DNA from: Bacillota bacterium
GTDB lineage: Bacteria > Bacillota > Clostridia > Lachnospirales > Lachnospiraceae
Direction: 5' to 3'
Assembly: GCA_029226935.1 (NCBI GenBank)
Contig: JAQXYZ010000018.1
Span: forward strand, 1-34,197
DNA: 34,197 bases
The position numbers and the translations under genes are program-made. The notes beneath the pieces are model-generated. The model had not been told where the DNA came from, did not search any database, and saw only the letters and a program-made list of their open reading frames with translations. This document shows, piece after piece, positions 1 through 9,237 of the stretch; the stretch's first letter is position 1, and each line of letters begins with the position of its first letter.

Positions 1-531
1 GCCGGAATGCGCATAGAATCCATCTGTGTAGTGCCTATGATTGCATCCGGTAATGCGGTATCTACATTTACCGCACAGAATCTGGGGGCCGGGAATCAGG
101 AGAGGATAAAAAGAGGGTATCTGGCAGCAGTCAGAATGGTGGCAGCTTTTGCGGTCATCATCTGTCTGATACTGACCGTGTTCCATAAAAATATTATAGA
201 AGCATTTTTGGAAGTAGGAAGTGAACCATCTGCGTTTGAAACGGGGAATGCTTATTTGTCATTCATTGCTTTTTTCTTTGTCTTTATAGGGCTAAAGGCA
301 ATTACGGACGGCGTGCTGAGGGGCGCCGGTGACGTGGTGGTGTTTACAATGGCGAATTTAGTCAATCTGAGCATCAGAGTAAGCTTTGCTTTTGCATTTG
401 CTCCTATTTGGGGAGTAGAAGCGGTTTGGATTGCGGTTCCCGTGGGTTGGGCGGCTAATTATCTCATTTCATTTATTAGGTATCTTTCGGGAAAATGGAG
501 CAGAAAGAAGTTGATAAAGGTAGAGGAGTAG
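1..531 (+). CDS. MATE family efflux transporter, C-terminal part
   Basis: This is the 3' portion of a multidrug and toxic compound extrusion (MATE) transporter whose 5' end lies outside the window. The frame is open from base 1. The 176 visible residues contain several hydrophobic segments separated by short basic loops, with the family-like stretches STFTAQNLGAG and ITDGVLRGAGD. It ends in a basic tail (KWSRKKLIKVEE), typical of a cytoplasmic C-terminus. MATE proteins export cationic compounds using a Na+ or H+ gradient; the substrate cannot be read here. The gene stops 41 bases before xpt with no obvious terminator between, so read-through into xpt is possible. Confidence 0.85.
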   Translation, partial: AGMRIESICVVPMIASGNAVSTFTAQNLGAGNQERIKRGYLAAVRMVAAFAVIICLILTVFHKNIIEAFLEVGSEPSAFETGNAYLSFIAFFFVFIGLKAITDGVLRGAGDVVVFTMANLVNLSIRVSFAFAFAPIWGVEAVWIAVPVGWAANYLISFIRYLSGKWSRKKLIKVEE

Positions 532-572
532 TAGTAAAATAATTGTGATACACATAGAAGGAGGAAATGGCC

Positions 573-1154
573 ATGCAGCTTTTGGAGGAAAGAATCCGCA
601 AAGATGGCATTGTAAAGCCTGGAAATGTACTTAAAGTGGACAGTTTTTTAAATCATCAGATGGATGTGGAACTGTTTAATGAAATGGGAAAAGAATTTAA
701 ACGTTTATTCCCGAGTGAAAAAATCAATAAGATTTTGACAATTGAAGCGTCAGGAATTGGAATAGCATGTATTGCAGCACAGTATTTCCATGTGCCGGTG
801 GTGTTTGCCAAAAAATCGCAGAGCATTAACTTAGATGGTGAGCAATATACCACCAAGATTGAATCTTTTACACATAAGAGAGTTTATGATGTGATTGTTG
901 CCAAAAAATATTTGGGTAAGGATGACCATGTACTTATTATAGATGATTTTCTCGCTAATGGATGTGCAGTGGCAGGATTGATTGATTTGGTAAAGAGTGC
1001 AGGCGCCACCGTTGAAGGGGTAGGGATTGCCGTTGAAAAGGGATTTCAGGAGGGCGGTCAGCTGCTTCGTGGCAAAGGTGTCAGAGTGGAATCTTTGGCG
1101 ATTGTGGACAGTATGAATGCAGAGACGGGAGAGATTGTATTCCGTCAGCAGTAA
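573..1154 (+). CDS. xpt: Xanthine phosphoribosyltransferase
   Basis: The enzyme converts xanthine and PRPP to XMP in cytosolic purine salvage. The protein is 193 residues from the chosen start, close to the Bacillus Xpt length. It carries the N-terminal signature [12 protein letters not shown] (residues 20-31) and the PRPP-binding loop [11 protein letters not shown] (about 120-130). Two ATGs are in frame, at 567 and 573. The ribosome binding site AAGGAGGA ends at 565, only one base before the first ATG but seven before the second, so 573 is preferred. No purine riboswitch is visible in the 41 bases upstream, unlike Bacillus xpt. An intrinsic terminator follows at 1206-1240. Confidence 0.93.
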   Translation: MQLLEERIRKDGIVKPGNVLKVDSFLNHQMDVELFNEMGKEFKRLFPSEKINKILTIEASGIGIACIAAQYFHVPVVFAKKSQSINLDGEQYTTKIESFTHKRVYDVIVAKKYLGKDDHVLIIDDFLANGCAVAGLIDLVKSAGATVEGVGIAVEKGFQEGGQLLRGKGVRVESLAIVDSMNAETGEIVFRQQ

Positions 1155-1205
1155 ATGAGATATGGGAAATACAGACTGATTCCGGATGTCAGGATTAAAT
1201 AACTG

Positions 1206-1240
1206 AGGCAGTATCTTTCAATGAAAGATACTGCCTTTTT
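1206..1240 (+). terminator. Intrinsic terminator after xpt
   Basis: A perfect inverted repeat (AGGCAGTATCTTTCA against its complement) has almost no spacer in the sequence, so the real loop will be a few bases of the inner arms. It runs into TTTTT on the plus strand. The minus strand lacks a T-run after the stem, so it serves xpt rather than the converging PBP gene. Confidence 0.85.
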
Positions 1241-1256
1241 AGAGTAAACTAGATGA

Positions 1257-4004
1257 TTACTGGGGCTGGGCGACTCCGTTGCTGTCATCGGTAGGTGTGG
1301 CAGGTTGTTCGGGGGCTGCAGTTCCTTCAGCGGCAGGTACGGCAGCCTGCTGCTGTAATGCAGCCTGCGCCTGTGCAATTTCAGCACGCTGCTGTTCTAC
1401 CAACGCTTCGGCATTGGGCTGGGCAAAAAATTCTGCATTGTGAGGGCAGGTCCCGGTCTGAGTCTGAGGTACAGTAACTGTGGAAACCGTGCCATCCTCA
1501 TTGGTTACCTGTTGTGTTACAGTGGTTCCCTGCTGCAGGGAAGGATCTTCTACGGGAGTCAGTTCCAATACTCCCGGCACTTTGAACGGACATTGTTCAC
1601 AGGCAGGAAGATTACTGTACTGGCAGATCATGCCCTGATAGTGAACGTCACAGCTTTCGGTAGGAACAGTACCCTCGGCAAAATATTCGGTTTTCAGCGT
1701 TCCATCACAGATACCGGCGATGGGAAGTTTGCCGGAGCGTGCACATACTGTTGCCTGTACAATGCCGCTTGCAGGCATCTGGAAGGATTCACTGGGAAGA
1801 TCTTCGTGTATCTTGGACATAGCTGCACGCCAGAGTTTCTTTGCAAGGCTTCGCTCTGCACCCTGACGGAGCTTGGTATTATTATCATAACCGGTCCAGA
1901 CTGTAGCGGTGTAATAAGGAGTATATCCGGCAAACCATACATCATTATAATCAGAGGTGGTTCCTGTTTTACCGGCAATTGCCATATTTCCAAAATTGAC
2001 AGAAGCACCGGTACCCTGAGTTACAACATCAGCCATGGCATCTGTCAAAAGCCATGCGGTCGTTTCCTTGATAACCTGTCTGGAATCAGGCATGGTATTG
2101 TCGAGAATGACGTTTCCGTCATGATCTACCACCTTAGTGTAAAGCTTGGGTTTAATATAGGTTCCCCCGTTGGCAATGGCGGCATAAGCAGCATTCAGTT
2201 CTTCATTGGTAACACCGTCTGTAAGCCCGCCAAGAGCAAGAGACTGCTGAATATCGGAGTAAACCTGGGTTTCACCGCCTACGGTAACTTCTTTGCGGTC
2301 TACAATGGTAGTAAAACCAAAGTTTTTTAAATAGTCAAAGCCAAGCTGCGGCGTAATCATGGTCAGTGTTTTTACAGCAACAATATTCATGGAATCGATG
2401 ATACCCTGACGCAGAGAATTAAGACCTCTGTATTCAGCACCCCACCAGTTGCTTACCGGTCTTCCGCTTGCATAGTTAAAAGGTGCATCGTTGATCATGG
2501 TAGCCAGTGTAAGACCTGCGCTGTCAAGAGCAGGAGCATAAACCGCAACGATTTTGAAGGTAGATCCCGGCTGGCGTTTGGTATCAGTGGCACGGTTCAG
2601 AGTCTTACTTCCTTCTTTTGCACCACGCCCGCCTACCATAGCAACAATGTAGCCGGTACTCTGGTCTTCAACCGTAATGGATACCTGTGGCTGTGGTGTC
2701 AGGGTAATGTTTTCATCATAAACTTCATCGCCGGCATTTAATACATCGGCTTTATATTCTTCAATCTGAGCGTAAGCATCCTCCTTAGAATCGTAAATCA
2801 GATTGAAGGATGCATTTTGTTCTTTAAAATGCGCCCGGAACATTTCAGTACTGTGATTTTCAAAATCTCCGTTTGCTTTTTTGATGGTCAGTGCGTAGTT
2901 CAGATACCACCTTACATTTTCCGGATAGTTTTCCTCATTGGCGAATACCTCATCGCAGATAGACTGAATATGAGGGTCCTGTGTGGAATAGATTTTGAGT
3001 CCGCCACTGTAAAGCAGAGTAAATGCCTGAGTTTCATTGTATCCGGCAGCCAGAAGATCATTCATCACATCATCGGTTAATGCGTCTACAAAGTATGTAT
3101 TAACCATAGAATCTTCCGCTTCCTCATTTACGATCTGAATACGGGAATAAACATCGTCTGCCATTGCATCATCATATTCTTCCTGTGTGATATAGCCCTG
3201 CTCCAGCATGTTTCCCAGAACTTTTTTACGTCTTTTGGCATTTTCGTCCGGGTGGGAGATGGGATTATATCTGGAAGGATTCTGGGTAATTCCGGCAATT
3301 ACAGCACATTCAGAAAGGGTCAGACTGTTGACTGATTTATTAAAGTATCGAAGGGAAGCAGCCTGAACGCCCAGCGTATTCTGCCCTAAATTGATGGTAT
3401 TCATGTAGTTCAAAAGGACTTCATCCTTGGACATTGTCTTACTGAGTTCAATGGCAAGGTATTGTTCCTGTATTTTACGCTTTACCTTTTCCGCCATTCC
3501 TTCTTCACTGGTCCAGTCAGTAAATACGTTATTTTTTAGCAGCTGCTGGGTAATGGTACTGGCACCTTCCGTAAAATGGAAGCCATTGCTAATACCCACA
3601 TAAGCAGCACGGAAGATACCTTTGATATCAATTCCGTTATGCTCATAGAAACGTTCATCCTCTATGGCAACAAAAGCATGTGCCAGATCCTCAGGAATCA
3701 TATCCTGTGTCACAGGAATTCTGTTAGAATTCTGAGAAATCAGCTTGGCAATCTGGTTGCCCTCCAAATCATAAACGAAAGTAGAAAATCCGGTGGGAGT
3801 CACCTTGATATTTTCAATGCTGGGTGCTGTGTCAATAACGCCTTTGAAAATACCAATTCCCATGCTGATGCCGATAATGCCTACAGCAAGAATAAGCAGC
3901 AGGGACAGGTTTAAGATTGCAAGAAGCAGCTTCTTCCCCAGTTTGGTTGATGTAGCATGCAGGGATTTACTCTTTTCACGAATCCCCTTTTTACTGTAAT
4001 TCAT
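1257..4004 (-). CDS. Class A penicillin-binding protein (PBP1A type)
   Basis: A bifunctional peptidoglycan synthase of 915 residues that polymerises glycan strands and cross-links peptides outside the membrane. A basic N-terminus is followed by one membrane anchor (about 25-55). The GT51 glycosyltransferase domain shows EDERFYEHNG (115-124, catalytic Glu first) and EGASTITQQL (146-155). The transpeptidase domain shows STFK (481-484, active-site Ser), SMN (538-540) and KTGTT (679-683). A Cys-containing segment (about 754-805) and a Gln/Ala/Pro-rich tail (about 820-915) follow. GGAGG lies seven bases before the ATG. The gene is transcribed alone and converges on xpt. All catalytic motifs are intact, so it should be active. 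Confidence 0.95.
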   Translation of the reverse strand: MNYSKKGIREKSKSLHATSTKLGKKLLLAILNLSLLLILAVGIIGISMGIGIFKGVIDTAPSIENIKVTPTGFSTFVYDLEGNQIAKLISQNSNRIPVTQDMIPEDLAHAFVAIEDERFYEHNGIDIKGIFRAAYVGISNGFHFTEGASTITQQLLKNNVFTDWTSEEGMAEKVKRKIQEQYLAIELSKTMSKDEVLLNYMNTINLGQNTLGVQAASLRYFNKSVNSLTLSECAVIAGITQNPSRYNPISHPDENAKRRKKVLGNMLEQGYITQEEYDDAMADDVYSRIQIVNEEAEDSMVNTYFVDALTDDVMNDLLAAGYNETQAFTLLYSGGLKIYSTQDPHIQSICDEVFANEENYPENVRWYLNYALTIKKANGDFENHSTEMFRAHFKEQNASFNLIYDSKEDAYAQIEEYKADVLNAGDEVYDENITLTPQPQVSITVEDQSTGYIVAMVGGRGAKEGSKTLNRATDTKRQPGSTFKIVAVYAPALDSAGLTLATMINDAPFNYASGRPVSNWWGAEYRGLNSLRQGIIDSMNIVAVKTLTMITPQLGFDYLKNFGFTTIVDRKEVTVGGETQVYSDIQQSLALGGLTDGVTNEELNAAYAAIANGGTYIKPKLYTKVVDHDGNVILDNTMPDSRQVIKETTAWLLTDAMADVVTQGTGASVNFGNMAIAGKTGTTSDYNDVWFAGYTPYYTATVWTGYDNNTKLRQGAERSLAKKLWRAAMSKIHEDLPSESFQMPASGIVQATVCARSGKLPIAGICDGTLKTEYFAEGTVPTESCDVHYQGMICQYSNLPACEQCPFKVPGVLELTPVEDPSLQQGTTVTQQVTNEDGTVSTVTVPQTQTGTCPHNAEFFAQPNAEALVEQQRAEIAQAQAALQQQAAVPAAEGTAAPEQPATPTDDSNGVAQPQ

Positions 4005-4195
4005 GTATATGCCTCCATGTTAGTTGAAATCAATTCAAATTTGCAATACTTAGAGTATACCAAAATGTGGAACTGAAATAAAGTTTTTTTATAGTTTATT
4101 AAGAATTGTTCACAAATTGATACACTTTTATTCCGGGCTGTGTTAAACTTCTTTCAGGTATATTCGGAAAAGAGCAGACAGGAAAGGAAATCGAG

Positions 4196-4849
4196 ATGGC
4201 TGAGAAGGGGACAGAGTTTCTACCATATAAAGTGATTTGTAAACCGGGAACAGGAATTTATGAGGAAAAGAAGTCGCGGTTCATCGCCTATGTGGCACCT
4301 GCTTCCTCGGAAGAGGAGGCTGTCAGCTTTATAGATTCTATCAAAAAGAAGCATTATGATGCACGGCACAATTGCCCGGCCTTTATAATAGGAAGAAACA
4401 GGCAGCTGACGAGATGCAGTGATGACGGAGAGCCGAGCGGAACGGCGGGAAAACCAATTCTGGAAGTTCTTATGGGGGCAGGAGTTACCAACGTTGTGGT
4501 GGTGGTTACCAGATATTTTGGAGGTACGCTTCTTGGCACGGGAGGTCTGGTGCGTGCCTACACCCAGGCAGTTCAGGAAGGACTTAAGGATGCGGGAATT
4601 GCAACGATGCGGTATGGGGTGGAAATGACTGTTTCCATGGATTATACGGATGTCGGAAGGGTGCAGTATCTCTTAAACAGCAGACAGATAGAAATTGCAG
4701 ACTCCAGATATACAGACAAGGTTGAATTTGATATCCGCATTCCCAAGGAGCAGGAAAATCCCTTGCAGAAGGCGCTTGTGGAAGCTACCTCGGCGAGAGC
4801 AGGAATAGAGGTAACCGGCTATGGTTACTATATGGATACGCAGAGGTAA
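4196..4849 (+). CDS. yigZ: YigZ/IMPACT family protein
   Basis: A 217-residue member of the UPF0029/IMPACT family (E. coli YigZ, Bacillus YvyE). The N-terminal domain has the family signature KSRFIAYVAPASSEEEA near residues 24-40, then ARHNCPAFIIG, DDGEPSGTAGKPIL and VVVVTRYFGGTLLGTGGLVR. A smaller C-terminal ferredoxin-like domain (about 140-217) follows. The eukaryotic homologue regulates Gcn2; the bacterial function is not settled, though RNA or translation-factor binding has been suggested from structure. GGAAAGGA precedes the ATG. The gene is followed by an independent promoter for mgtE, so the two are probably separate units. Confidence 0.92.
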   Translation: MAEKGTEFLPYKVICKPGTGIYEEKKSRFIAYVAPASSEEEAVSFIDSIKKKHYDARHNCPAFIIGRNRQLTRCSDDGEPSGTAGKPILEVLMGAGVTNVVVVVTRYFGGTLLGTGGLVRAYTQAVQEGLKDAGIATMRYGVEMTVSMDYTDVGRVQYLLNSRQIEIADSRYTDKVEFDIRIPKEQENPLQKALVEATSARAGIEVTGYGYYMDTQR

Positions 4850-4866
4850 AATGCAGGTAAATTTTA

Positions 4867-4895
4867 TTGACAAAGCGCAAACCGTGGGCTAAAGT
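4867..4895 (+). promoter_or_regulatory. Sigma-A-type promoter for mgtE
   Basis: TTGACA at 4867-4872 (a perfect -35), a 17-base spacer, then TAAAGT at 4890-4895 as the -10. Transcription would start near 4902 and give a leader of about 134 bases before mgtE. The leader does not look like an M-box; it contains the short reading frame at 4953. Confidence 0.6.
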
Positions 4896-4952
4896 AAAAG
4901 TTGGCAGTGAACAAATAATTAAGAAGCAATTTTCTGAAAGGTGGTGGTTTTT

Positions 4953-5063
4953 ATGAAGAAAAGTATAGCGGGCAGCAACGCCGATCTTCCTCCCCATAAG
5001 CGGAGTATAAAAATCACATATAAAGGAGAATTGCTATGGAAGAAATCAAGGATTTTGAGGTAG
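4953..5063 (+). CDS. Possible 36-codon leader peptide overlapping mgtE
   Basis: A short frame starts with ATG at 4953 behind AAAGGTGG (about 4938-4945, eight bases upstream). It encodes a basic peptide beginning MKKSIAGSNADLPPHKRS and stops at 5061-5063, 28 bases inside mgtE in another frame. The good ribosome binding site, the Pro-Pro pair after Ala-Asp-Leu and the overlap with a magnesium transporter start suggest a regulatory leader. Salmonella mgtA is controlled by a proline-containing leader peptide (MgtL), which makes the comparison attractive but is only analogy. It could equally be a chance frame. Confidence 0.35.
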   Translation: MKKSIAGSNADLPPHKRSIKITYKGELLWKKSRILR

Positions 5064-6385
5064 TTAAGGAACTACTTGAGACAAAGCAATATACCAGACT
5101 CCGCCAGAAGATGGCAGAAATGAATACTGCCGATATTGCAGCTGCAATGGAGGGGCTGGAAGAGGAAGATATGCTGAAAATCTTCCGCATTTTACCGAAG
5201 AATCTGGCTGCTGACGTGTTTTCTTATTTGGAGGTGGACAGCCAGCAGTACATTATTACCAGCCTGTCCGAAAAGGATGCGGCAGGAATTATCAATAACC
5301 TGATGGCGGATGATGCTACGGACCTTTTGGAGGAAATGCCGGCAAACGTAGTCAAGAAGCTTCTTGCCAATGCCAGTCCTGAAACCAGAAGAGACATTAA
5401 CCATCTGCTCAGATACCCGGAGGATTCCGCCGGAAGTATCATGACAGTGGAATACGTGGATCTGAAAGAAAATATGACAGTGGAGGATGCCATTGCCCGT
5501 ATCAGAAAAGTGGGTGTGGACAGTGAAACGATTAATATCTGTTATGTACTGGATGCCAAGAGAACGCTGGTAGGAACCGTGGCATTGCGTTATCTGCTGA
5601 TCAGCCCTCCCGATGCGGTAATCGGAGATATCATGCATGAGAATGTTATCTTCATCAATACGCTTATGGATCAGGAGGAGGTCGCCAGACAGTTCCAGAA
5701 ATATGACTTTACCGCCATGCCGGTTGTGGATAATGAAAATCGACTTGTAGGAATTATTACTGTCGATGATATCGTAGATATCCTGCAGGAAGAGGCGACA
5801 GAGGATATGGAAAAGATGGCGGCTATCGTGCCATCTGATAAACCATATATGAAAACAAGTGTTATTGAAACTTGGAAGAAACGTATGCCATGGCTTTTGC
5901 TTTTGATGATATCGGCAACCTTTACAGGGAGCATCCTGACGACCTTTGAGGATGCGCTGATGGCTTGTGGTGTACTGATTGCTTATATCCCCATGCTGAT
6001 GGATACAGGAGGCAATGCGGGAGGACAGGCGAGTGTGACCATTATTCGTGGACTTTCCTTAAATGAGATTGAGTTTCGGGATGCCTTCCGGGTAGTGTGG
6101 AAGGAAATACGGGTGGCATTCTTGTGCGGTATCACTCTGGCAGCGGCTAATTTTGTAAAATTGCTGCTGTTTGACAGGGTTGAAATCATGGTAGCGCTGG
6201 TGGTCTGCCTGACGTTGATTGCAGCGGTGCTGATTGCAAAGATTGTGGGCTGTATGCTCCCCATGCTTGCTAAGAGAATCGGATTCGATCCGGCGGTTAT
6301 GGCAAGCCCCTTCATTACGACAATTGTAGACGTGCTTTCACTGCTGGTATATTTCCAGATTGCATCCATGTTGCTTCATATTTAA
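5036..6385 (+). CDS. mgtE: Magnesium transporter MgtE
   Basis: A 449-residue Mg2+ channel of the MgtE family. The N-terminal superhelical domain (about 1-130) includes MPANVVKKLLANASPETR and YPEDSAGSIMT. Tandem CBS domains follow (about 135-260, with AMPVVDNENRLVGIITVDDIVDIL). The membrane domain (about 280-449) contains the pore-helix signature PMLMDTGGNAGGQAS and ends after the last helix. In known MgtE proteins the N and CBS domains sense cytosolic Mg2+ and gate the pore. The start follows AAAGGAG with normal spacing. It has its own promoter (4867-4895) and a terminator shared with typA. Confidence 0.96.
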   Translation: MEEIKDFEVVKELLETKQYTRLRQKMAEMNTADIAAAMEGLEEEDMLKIFRILPKNLAADVFSYLEVDSQQYIITSLSEKDAAGIINNLMADDATDLLEEMPANVVKKLLANASPETRRDINHLLRYPEDSAGSIMTVEYVDLKENMTVEDAIARIRKVGVDSETINICYVLDAKRTLVGTVALRYLLISPPDAVIGDIMHENVIFINTLMDQEEVARQFQKYDFTAMPVVDNENRLVGIITVDDIVDILQEEATEDMEKMAAIVPSDKPYMKTSVIETWKKRMPWLLLLMISATFTGSILTTFEDALMACGVLIAYIPMLMDTGGNAGGQASVTIIRGLSLNEIEFRDAFRVVWKEIRVAFLCGITLAAANFVKLLLFDRVEIMVALVVCLTLIAAVLIAKIVGCMLPMLAKRIGFDPAVMASPFITTIVDVLSLLVYFQIASMLLHI

Positions 6386-6400
6386 TTAAGATAATAATAA

Positions 6401-6433
6401 AAACGCATTTACCGTATGGGAAATGCGTTTTTT
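6401..6433. terminator. Bidirectional terminator between mgtE and typA
   Basis: Arms AAACGCATTT and AAATGCGTTT enclose a 10-base loop. A T-run follows on the plus strand, and the opposite strand also exits into TTTTTATTATTA, so it can end both converging genes. Confidence 0.8.
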
Positions 6434-6463
6434 GTGTTCTACATAGGATGTGCAATCAATCAC

Positions 6464-8314
6464 TTATGAATTCTGTGCCATAGATGCAGTACGCATGGCA
6501 GCACGTTTCCTCATGGTAGGATCGAGAATTTTCTTGCGGATTCGGAGGGACTTCGGTGTAACCTCCAGAAGCTCGTCCGTATCAATAAATTCCAGTGCCT
6601 GCTCCAGACTTAATACGCGGGGAGGAGTTAAGCGGAGTGCTTCATCTGCACTGGAGGAACGGGTATTGGTAAGCTGCTTCTTTTTGCAGACATTCAGTTC
6701 AATGTCTTCTCCCTTTCCATTCTGACCTACTACCATACCGGAATAAACCTTTTCGCCGGGACCGATAAAGAGGGTGCCTCGTTCCTGTGCATTGTAAAGA
6801 CCATAGGTAATTGCTTCACCGGCCTCAAATGCAATCAGAGAGCCCTGCTTACGGTACTGGATATCTCCTTTATAAGGACCATAGCCATCAAAAATGCTGT
6901 TCATAATGCCGTTTCCCTTTGTGTCGGTCATGAATTCTCCGCGGTAACCAATCAGCCCTCTTGAAGGGATGGAGAACTCTAAACGGGTGTAACCGCCGGA
7001 AGCGGTTCCCATGTTGCGAAGTTCCCCTTTTCGTTGGCTTAATTTTTCAATGACAGAACCGGAGAACTCTTCGGGAACATCAATGTAGCAAAGCTCCATT
7101 GGCTCAAGCTTCTTGCCGTTTTCATCTGTTTTATAAAGAACCTCTGCTTTACTTACTGCAAATTCGTAGCCTTCTCGTCTCATATTTTCAATCAGTACGG
7201 ATAAATGCAGCTCGCCGCGGCCGGATACCTTGAATGCTTCGGTGGTTTCTGTCTCCTCCACACGCAGGGAAACATCCGTGTTCAATTCGCGGAAGAGACG
7301 GTCCCTTAAGTGGCGGCTGGTTACGTATTTCCCTTCCTGACCGGCAAGAGGAGAGTCATTGACGATAAAGTGCATTGCAATGGTAGGCTCTGAAATCTTC
7401 TGAAAAGGAATGGGAACAGGGTTTTCGGGAGAGCAGAGAGTATCTCCGATGTGAATATCCGAGATACCGGAGATGGCAACGATGGAGCCAATCTCTGCCT
7501 GTGCCACTTCTACCTTATTTAGTCCATCAAATTCGTAGAGTTTGCTGATTTTTACCTTTCTCATTTTATCCGGATCATGGTGATTGACGATCACAACCTC
7601 CTGATTGACTCTGACACTGCCGTTATCAACCTTGCCGACACCGATTCTTCCAACATATTCATTGTAATCAATGGTGCTGATCAGCACCTGTGTTCCGGCA
7701 TCGGGGTCACCTTCCGGTGCAGGGATATAATCGAGAATGGTTTCAAACAAAGGAACCATATTTGTGCCCGGGGTATCCAGATCGAGGGAAGCAGTTCCGG
7801 TCTTGGCGGAAGCAAAGACGAAAGGACAGTCGAGCTGTGATTCATCTGCGTCCAGATCAAGGAATAGTTCCAGTACCTCGTCAACCACCTCCGCAGGACG
7901 TGCTTCAGGGCGGTCAATTTTGTTTACACATACGATTACAGGAAGCTTTAATTCCAATGCTTTCTTTAAGACAAACTTGGTCTGGGGCATAGCACCCTCA
8001 AAGGCATCCACAACGAGGATAACGCCGTTTACCATCTTGAGCACACGTTCAACCTCACCGCCAAAATCAGCATGCCCGGGAGTGTCTATGATATTAATCT
8101 TAGTATTTTTATAGGTAACAGCGGTGTTTTTTGAAAGAATGGTAATGCCTCGCTCTCTTTCAATATCGTTGGAATCCATTACACGCTCCGCAACCTCCTG
8201 ATTGGCACGGAACACGCCGCTTTGTTTTAGAAGCTCATCTACCAGTGTGGTCTTACCGTGGTCAACATGAGCGATGATTGCGATGTTTCTTACGTCTTCT
8301 CGTTTCTGTTTCAT
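6464..8314 (-). CDS. typA: Ribosome-associated GTPase TypA/BipA
   Basis: A translational GTPase related to EF-G that binds the 70S ribosome and assists assembly and stress adaptation. The 616-residue protein has G1 AHVDHGKTT (15-23), switch I ERGITIL, G3 DTPGHADFGGE, G4 NKIDRPEARP and G5 SAKTG. EF-G-like domains follow, with RGELHLSVLIENMRREGYEF and SRGLIGYRGEF. The frame is open 23 codons further upstream, but that start lacks a ribosome binding site. The ATG at 8314 is preceded by AGAGGAATT and gives the normal family length. It converges on mgtE. Confidence 0.95.
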   Translation of the reverse strand: MKQKREDVRNIAIIAHVDHGKTTLVDELLKQSGVFRANQEVAERVMDSNDIERERGITILSKNTAVTYKNTKINIIDTPGHADFGGEVERVLKMVNGVILVVDAFEGAMPQTKFVLKKALELKLPVIVCVNKIDRPEARPAEVVDEVLELFLDLDADESQLDCPFVFASAKTGTASLDLDTPGTNMVPLFETILDYIPAPEGDPDAGTQVLISTIDYNEYVGRIGVGKVDNGSVRVNQEVVIVNHHDPDKMRKVKISKLYEFDGLNKVEVAQAEIGSIVAISGISDIHIGDTLCSPENPVPIPFQKISEPTIAMHFIVNDSPLAGQEGKYVTSRHLRDRLFRELNTDVSLRVEETETTEAFKVSGRGELHLSVLIENMRREGYEFAVSKAEVLYKTDENGKKLEPMELCYIDVPEEFSGSVIEKLSQRKGELRNMGTASGGYTRLEFSIPSRGLIGYRGEFMTDTKGNGIMNSIFDGYGPYKGDIQYRKQGSLIAFEAGEAITYGLYNAQERGTLFIGPGEKVYSGMVVGQNGKGEDIELNVCKKKQLTNTRSSSADEALRLTPPRVLSLEQALEFIDTDELLEVTPKSLRIRKKILDPTMRKRAAMRTASMAQNS

Positions 8315-8537
8315 AATTCCTCTCATTCTGCCGCAGGGCGGCTTCCGATTTGGCAGACAACGCTGCAAACTTGTATTTATCACATTTCAAACTGTTTTAG
8401 TATAGCACCACTGCTTAAGAGTTGTAAACAGAAAATTATCTGCGCGATAAGTAACAGTTCTTTTCATGGAATTTCTTCATATAAATAGTAATACATGACA
8501 GGAAAAAATTCTTAAAGTGTAAGAAGGGAGAACAAAA

Positions 8538-9167
8538 ATGACAGATAAGGTAATTGAAAACAACCAGGTGGTAATCATGGGGGAAATCGTAAGTGATTTC
8601 GAATTCAGTCATGAGATTTTCGGAGAGGGCTTTTACATGGTCGAGGTAAAGGTTCCCAGACTAAGTGACTCCAGCGACATTATTCCACTGATGGTATCAG
8701 AGCGTCTGATTGATGTTGGAGAGGACTATAAGGGGCTTAACATCATGGTACAGGGTCAGTTCCGATCCTACAACAGGCATGAGGAACGCAAGAACAGGCT
8801 GGTGCTTTCTGTATTTGCGCGAGAAATTGAATTTGTGGATGAAACACCGGAGAGTTCTAAGACCAATCAGATTTATCTGGATGGATATATCTGTAAGGAG
8901 CCAATTTACCGCAAAACTCCTTTGGGAAGGGAAATTGCGGATTTGCTTTTGGCAGTCAACAGACCCTATGGAAAAAGTGACTATATTCCCTGTATCTGCT
9001 GGGGAAGAAATGCAAGGTTTGCCAGCAACTTTTCGGTTGGAACCAGATGTGAGATCTGGGGAAGAATTCAAAGCAGAGAATATATGAAAAGACTTTCAGA
9101 GGATGATGCAGAGAAGAGAATTGCCTATGAAGTATCGGTAAGCAAATTGGAGATTATGGAGGAATAA
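8538..9167 (+). CDS. Single-stranded DNA-binding-like protein with two OB-fold-like halves
   Basis: A 209-residue protein, longer than ordinary SSB and without the acidic DDDIPF-type SSB tail. The first half (about 8-105) has SSB-like pieces NQVVIMGEIVSDFEF and GLNIMVQGQFRSYNRHEERKNR. The second half (about 108-205) repeats the pattern with NQIYLDGYICKEPIYRKTPLG, DYIPCICWGRNARFASNF and CEIWGRIQSREYMKR. Both halves suggest OB folds, and similar proteins are annotated as SSB in Lachnospiraceae. The lack of a tail argues against recruitment of the usual SSB partners. The ATG follows AAGGGAG with good spacing. The gene appears monocistronic. Confidence 0.75.
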   Translation: MTDKVIENNQVVIMGEIVSDFEFSHEIFGEGFYMVEVKVPRLSDSSDIIPLMVSERLIDVGEDYKGLNIMVQGQFRSYNRHEERKNRLVLSVFAREIEFVDETPESSKTNQIYLDGYICKEPIYRKTPLGREIADLLLAVNRPYGKSDYIPCICWGRNARFASNFSVGTRCEIWGRIQSREYMKRLSEDDAEKRIAYEVSVSKLEIMEE

Positions 9168-9237
9168 AGTTGATTTTTGCACACTTCTATGATATGATAA
9201 GCAACATAATTTTGAAAGCATTCATATGAGGTGTATG

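Noticed and set aside
532-572. Purine riboswitch before xpt
   Set aside because: Only 41 bases separate the two genes, too few for an aptamer.
1440-2330. Plus-strand open frame of 296 codons inside the PBP gene
   Set aside because: It lies wholly antisense to the well-supported PBP coding region, has no ribosome binding site and its translation shows no family features.
4896-5035. M-box (Mg2+) riboswitch upstream of mgtE
   Set aside because: The conserved M-box opening and loop sequences could not be found, and the leader is shorter than a full M-box.
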